A stretch of DNA of 64,000 nt. It comes from Chitinophagaceae bacterium (GTDB taxonomy: Bacteria; Bacteroidota; Bacteroidia; Chitinophagales; Chitinophagaceae). The position numbers and the translations under genes are program-made. The stretch is taken from assembly GCA_016706055.1 (NCBI GenBank), contig JADJKL010000004.1:310001-374000 (forward strand), read 5' to 3'. Below, piece by piece: positions 59,877-64,000 of this stretch; within the stretch, counting starts at the first letter, position 1, and every line of letters starts with the position of its first letter. The notes beneath the pieces were generated by a model. That model worked only from the letters and a program-made list of their open reading frames with translations, was not told the origin of the DNA and did not search any database.

Positions 59877-60554
59877 ATGAAATTGTTGCTTATAGAAGAT
59901 GAGAAAGAACTTGCATTAAGTATACAAAAATACTTAACGGATAAAGACTTTGTTTGCGAATGGGTTAACAATAAAAGCGATGCTATTGACAAAATTTCCA
60001 TTTACGACTATGATTGTGTTTTACTCGACCTCATGTTGCCGGACGGCAATGGGTTTGAAATCTTGAAAGAAATGAAGGGTCAAAACAAAACCGATGGCAT
60101 TATTATCATTTCTGCAAAAGAAAACTTGGAAACAAGGTTGGAAGGATTCAAAATTGGTGCAGACGATTATCTGACAAAACCATTTCATTTGTCAGAATTG
60201 CTTGTTAGAATTCAGGCACTAATCAGAAGGAAAAAGTTTAATGGAAATAATATAGTTGTCTTTAGTGAAATCAAAATTGATATTCTTTCAAAAAACGTAA
60301 AGGTCAATAACAAAACAATTGATATTACTAAGAAAGAAATTGATTTGCTGCTTTATTTAATCGGAAACGAGAACCGGGTATTATCTAAAGCTGCGATTGC
60401 TGAACATTTATCAGGCGACATGGCAGATATGTTAGACAATCATGATTTTGTGTATGCACATGTAAAAAATCTAAAAAAGAAATTGAGCGATGCAGGGGGT
60501 GGGGATTACATTAAATCAGTTTACGGGTTAGGCTATAAATGGAAAAATGCCTAA
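59877..60554 (+). CDS. OmpR-family response regulator (second copy)
   Basis: This 225-residue receiver plus winged-helix regulator is paralogous to 54403-55077. The acidic pair E7-D8, phosphoacceptor D51 in CVLLDLMLPDGNG and K101 in DDYLTKPFHL are conserved; the DNA-binding domain keeps KNLKKKL and SVYGLGYKWK. It overlaps the following kinase gene by 8 bases, implying translational coupling. Differences are mainly in the recognition half, so the two regulators may have separate or partly shared targets. Confidence 0.95.
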   Translation: MKLLLIEDEKELALSIQKYLTDKDFVCEWVNNKSDAIDKISIYDYDCVLLDLMLPDGNGFEILKEMKGQNKTDGIIIISAKENLETRLEGFKIGADDYLTKPFHLSELLVRIQALIRRKKFNGNNIVVFSEIKIDILSKNVKVNNKTIDITKKEIDLLLYLIGNENRVLSKAAIAEHLSGDMADMLDNHDFVYAHVKNLKKKLSDAGGGDYIKSVYGLGYKWKNA

Positions 60555-61811
60555 AAAGCTTCTACATAAAACATTAAGGGTATACTTATTTTACTCGCTG
60601 CTGATTTTAGTGTTTGCAGCACCTATTTTTTATTATGCTACCAAAAAGCTATACCTGCAGGAAGCAGACGAGACATTATTGCTACACAAGAAAGAATTTA
60701 TTGAGTATGCTGCACCTGCAATGAATGAAACAGATATTGCCGATTGGAACAAAATAAATCGGAATACAAAAATTTACCCTACCAGTAATTTACTTAATGA
60801 TACTATTTATAATACAACCTATTACGACACCCTTGATGCAGAATTAGAGCCTTATCGAGAACTAAAAGCCCCTGTTTCTATACAAGGTAAGGCATATACA
60901 TACACCGGCAGAATCAATTTGGTAGAAAATGAAGATATAGTAAAAAGTATAGGGTTTTTATTCCTTGCCATCATTTCAATCTTACTCATTGGTTTATTCT
61001 TCATCACAAAATCATTGTCGCTCTCTCTTTGGAAGCCATTCTATATAACCCTTCAACAAATTGAGGGTTTTGAAATTGACAAGACCAAAAAGCCAGAGTT
61101 TTCCAAAACAGAAATAGAAGAGTTTAATCGCTTAAATACCAGTATTGAAAGGCTGATAGAAAAAAATATAACTATTTTCAAAACGCAAAAAGAGTTCATT
61201 GAAAATGCAGCCCATGAATTGCAGACTCCATTGGCAGTTTTCAAGCTAAAATTGATACGCTGATACAAAGACCTGATGTTACCCAAGAGCAGTCAGAAAT
61301 TTTAGATTCATTAAATGAGAATGTTTCCCGTTTAAACCGATTAAATAAAAACCTGTTGCTGCTGTCTAAAATTGAGCATGATATTTACGGCGACAAACAG
61401 ACTGTTTCATTAAACAACTGTATCCAAAAAAATCTTGAATTTTTTACAGAACAGGCAAAAGCAAAGCACTTGACTATTAAGATAGATTCAGCGGAAGATT
61501 TTGAAATAAAATCAAACCCCGTATTAGCAGATATACTCATTAGCAACCTGTTTTTGAACTCAATAAAACATAATCTTCCCGGCGGGCAAATCATCATTTC
61601 TATAAATAAAAATAGCCTTACATTTTCTAATAATGGGCAAACGAATCCTTTAAATAAGGAGTTTATATTTAACCGGTTTTCTAAAACAAACCCTTCTGAA
61701 GATGGTACCGGCTTAGGTCTATCCATTATAAAAAAAATTGCCGATATCAATAACTGGAAAGTTTCATATAGCTATGTAAACAACTTACATTCATTTAATA
61801 TCTTATTTTAG
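60547..61811 (+). CDS. Sensor histidine kinase (second copy), frameshifted at 61238-61241
   Basis: Two membrane segments (about 13-31 and 134-153) enclose a periplasmic domain. The phosphoacceptor is H223 in ENAAHELQTPLAVF. The first frame ends at 61263, and the ATPase half is read in another frame (LLLLSKIEHDIYG, the N box LISNLFLNSIKHN, the G box DGTGLGLSIIKKIA) to 61811. Adding one T to the run at 61238-61241 restores LAVFQAKIDTLIQRPD, matching the paralogue's LAIFQHKLELLMQTNP and giving about 421 residues. It pairs with the regulator encoded directly upstream. Confidence 0.92.
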
Positions 61812-61887
61812 AATTCAAATTTTATTCTAAATGATGTTGCAGCTTTGCTCAATTATCTTTTAATATATTAAATAAGAAAGTCGAGAA

Positions 61888-64000
61888 ATGATTAAAACGA
61901 AAATATTTTTAGTGCTAGTAGTGGCACTTTTTGCAACAGTATCTTATGCTCAGGTTTCAGGTGTTACCGTATCCGGTTTAGTTAAGAGTAAGACTGACAA
62001 AGCTGCTCAGGCTTTTGTAAACATTGTATTGAAAATAGAAAAGGACAGTACTTTTGTTACTGGAACAGTAAGCAATGAGGAAGGAAGGTTTACATTAACT
62101 AATATAAAACCGGGCAATTATATCTTGCAGCTTTCATATACTGGTTTTGAACTAAAATTACAACCGGTTTTAGTTGGTTCACTAAGTTCCTTCCTTGATA
62201 TTGGAACAATCGAATTACAAATAGAAGCTAAACAACTAGATGCAGTAGTTGTTAGTGCAACCGTAGCTGAGCTGAGTAATAAGATGGATAAGAAAACCTT
62301 TTCCGTTTCCGATAACATCAGTCAAAGCGGTGGCTCTGTTTTGCAGGTATTAAAAAATCTTCCTGGTGTTACTACAAGTCAGGATGGTAAAGTAGAATTA
62401 AGAGGCAGTGATAAAGTTGCAATACTAATAGATGGAAAACAGACTGCTCTTACAGGATTTGGTGGTCAAACGGGATTGGATAATATTCCGGCATCTGCGA
62501 TAGAAAGAATTGAGATTATCAATAACCCTTCTGCAAAGTATGATGCCAACGGTAATGCCGGTATTATCAATATTATTTACAAAAAAAATAAGCAACAGGG
62601 ATTTAACGGAAAAATTGGATTGACAACTGGACTTGGAGCCTTATGGCAGAAGAAAGAAAATCTTCCAACTATTCGTCCGCAATATCAACGTACACCAAAA
62701 ATAAACCCATCACTTTCATTGAATTATAGAAAGAATAAAGTGAATGCATTTTTACAAGCTGACTGGCTTTATACTGAAACGCTTAACAAAAATGAATTTT
62801 CGACCAGAACATTTGATGATGGCACTGTTGTCAATCAACAATTAAAAAGAAACCGCAACACTCATTTTTTAACTACGAAGGCTGGTATTGACTGGAATAT
62901 GGATAATCAGAATATGCTTACCATTTCTGCCTTGTACGGATTGGAAAAAATTATTGACCGTGGTGATGAACCTTTTTTTAATAAAGATTATACAACCCGA
63001 AATCGTCTTTGGCAATTTCTGGAAGATGAATTGAAAACAACCATTGTTGCCTCTGCAGCTTACCAACATAAATTTAAACAACCAGGTCATGTATTGAATG
63101 CGGGTTTCAATTATACTTTTCACCGGGAAGATGAGAAATATAATTTCATAAACAATATGCCAACGTACATTGGTTTAGATTCCTTCAAATTATTATCTGA
63201 CGAACATGTGGCTGATGTAAATCTTGATTATGTAAAGCCTTTGAAACATGGAAGAATTGAAGGTGGATTTAAATTCCGCTATAGGAATATTCCAACCAAT
63301 ATGCAATTTAAACCAGGTATCAATTCTCCATTGGATACTGGAGCAGGTGGAGAAGCAACTTATTCAGAAATAATCCCTGCTATTTACAGCAATTATGTTT
63401 ATGAGAGTAAGAAGATAGAAGCGGAGATTGGTTTACGAGTTGAGTATGTTGATTTGCAATACAAGGTAAATCCTGATCACAATACATATGAAAGTGATGG
63501 CTATAATTATACGCAGCCTTTTCCTACAGTACGCCTTGCGTATAAGATAAATGACAATAATAAGATCTCTCTTTTTTATAATCGTAGGGTTGACAGACCT
63601 AATGAAGTGGATATTCGCATTTTTCCAAAGTATGATGATGCAGAAATTATCAAAGTGGGTAATCCCGGATTACGGCCACAGTTTACGAATAGCATAGAGT
63701 TAGGTTATAAAACCAATCTGTCAAAGGGTTATTATTATGCGGCGATATATCACCGTAGTACAAACGGAACTATTACCCGTATTGCAACACAAGCTCCGCC
63801 AAGTACATTGATCTATACTGTTTTTCAGAATGCAGGACATAGCAGCAATACTGGAATAGAGATGGTATTTCAGCAGAACTTTTCAAAAACATTCTCTTTT
63901 AATTCCAATGCAAATATTTACAGAAATATAATCAATGCATTTACGGTTGAAAACAAATATCCTGTTCCGTCCACTTTTACGGCAGGTAAAGAAGGTATCA
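61888..64000 (+). CDS. TonB-dependent outer-membrane receptor (OMP_b-brl type), 3' end outside window
   Basis: The frame opens at the ATG at 61888 with a signal peptide (MIKTKIFLVLVVALFATVSYA) and stays open to the window end, over 700 residues. A carboxypeptidase-like regulatory domain (about 25-105: VSGLVKSKTDKAAQAFVNIV) comes first. A plug domain follows (about 120-230: GSVLQVLKNLPGVTTSQDGK, VELRGSDKVAILIDG, IERIEIINNPSAKYDANGNAG) and then beta-barrel strands of the outer-membrane beta-barrel family. Such receptors take up siderophores, oligosaccharides, peptides or other large ligands with TonB energy; the ligand is unknown. It is preceded by the second regulator/kinase pair, which probably controls it. 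Confidence 0.93.
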   Translation, partial: MIKTKIFLVLVVALFATVSYAQVSGVTVSGLVKSKTDKAAQAFVNIVLKIEKDSTFVTGTVSNEEGRFTLTNIKPGNYILQLSYTGFELKLQPVLVGSLSSFLDIGTIELQIEAKQLDAVVVSATVAELSNKMDKKTFSVSDNISQSGGSVLQVLKNLPGVTTSQDGKVELRGSDKVAILIDGKQTALTGFGGQTGLDNIPASAIERIEIINNPSAKYDANGNAGIINIIYKKNKQQGFNGKIGLTTGLGALWQKKENLPTIRPQYQRTPKINPSLSLNYRKNKVNAFLQADWLYTETLNKNEFSTRTFDDGTVVNQQLKRNRNTHFLTTKAGIDWNMDNQNMLTISALYGLEKIIDRGDEPFFNKDYTTRNRLWQFLEDELKTTIVASAAYQHKFKQPGHVLNAGFNYTFHREDEKYNFINNMPTYIGLDSFKLLSDEHVADVNLDYVKPLKHGRIEGGFKFRYRNIPTNMQFKPGINSPLDTGAGGEATYSEIIPAIYSNYVYESKKIEAEIGLRVEYVDLQYKVNPDHNTYESDGYNYTQPFPTVRLAYKINDNNKISLFYNRRVDRPNEVDIRIFPKYDDAEIIKVGNPGLRPQFTNSIELGYKTNLSKGYYYAAIYHRSTNGTITRIATQAPPSTLIYTVFQNAGHSSNTGIEMVFQQNFSKTFSFNSNANIYRNIINAFTVENKYPVPSTFTAGKEGI

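Noticed and set aside
1..64000. tRNA, rRNA, tmRNA genes or an intact insertion sequence
   Set aside because: Reading the intergenic regions showed no cloverleaf with a conserved T-loop, no rRNA-like block and no transposase; this was by eye, so a tRNAscan or ISfinder run could still find one.

Overview
The window looks like a chromosomal segment from a low-GC Bacteroidota, most likely of the Chitinophagaceae type. The support is type IX secretion (T9SS) sorting domains on several secreted proteins, lamin-tail/CARDB/PPC adhesin-like proteins, an S46 dipeptidyl-peptidase, an OMP_b-brl TonB-dependent receptor, and many sites matching the Bacteroidota promoter pattern (TTG, about 20 nt, TAnnTTTG) with few Shine-Dalgarno sites. 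Genus and species cannot be fixed from the sequence alone.

Layout. (1) 0-9 kb is housekeeping: rpsI/rplM, an MBL hydrolase, an OB-fold protein, an HD protein, a Nudix-type regulator, ligA, a solo HNH/HTH protein, a DUF2461 protein and asd. asd is preceded by a textbook-like transcription attenuator whose 14-residue leader peptide is rich in Thr and Lys codons. (2) 9-13 kb holds a lamin-tail secreted protein and a PfkB kinase. (3) 13-40 kb is a phenylacetate (paa) catabolic cluster in pieces: tetR-paaE, then paaA-lipoprotein-paaB-paaC-paaD, then paaG-paaI-paaY. About 18.9 kb of unrelated DNA lies between paaE and paaA: a T9SS-exported Rhs/YD-repeat protein and a 2,673-residue PPC/CARDB protein on the minus strand, and divergently an ECF sigma factor, a one-pass TPR membrane protein (putative anti-sigma) and a periplasmic TPR-CHAT caspase-like protease. 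(4) 40-46 kb is an array of three T9SS secreted proteins; two are paralogues sharing a promoter, a ~150-nt 5' leader and a terminator. (5) 46-54 kb carries obg, a zinc-ribbon protein, a GH18 chitinase-like lipoprotein, an S46 peptidase, an outer-membrane barrel, a DUF6252-like lipoprotein and a dipeptide epimerase. (6) 54-64 kb is an envelope/signalling module with two closely related response regulator-histidine kinase pairs flanking two PAP2 phosphatases, a PepSY-like lipoprotein and a four-repeat membrane protein. It contains a relic of a receptor N-terminus and ends in a TonB-dependent receptor that runs off the window.

Genes working together. PaaABC(D)E form the ring-epoxidising enzyme acting on phenylacetyl-CoA, PaaG isomerises the epoxide, and PaaI and PaaY are thioesterases that clear dead-end CoA esters; the TetR gene next to paaE is the likely regulator. 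The sigma/anti-sigma/CHAT operon is the best candidate for an undescribed system: both signalling proteins have a periplasmic TPR face and the divergent genes encode giant exported proteins.

Quality caveat. Eight genes are interrupted by single-base indels, nearly all in homopolymer runs and in both directions, and a ninth indel probably fuses two genes. I treat these as probable assembly errors, not real pseudogenes. No rRNA, tRNA, CRISPR array or intact insertion sequence was recognised.
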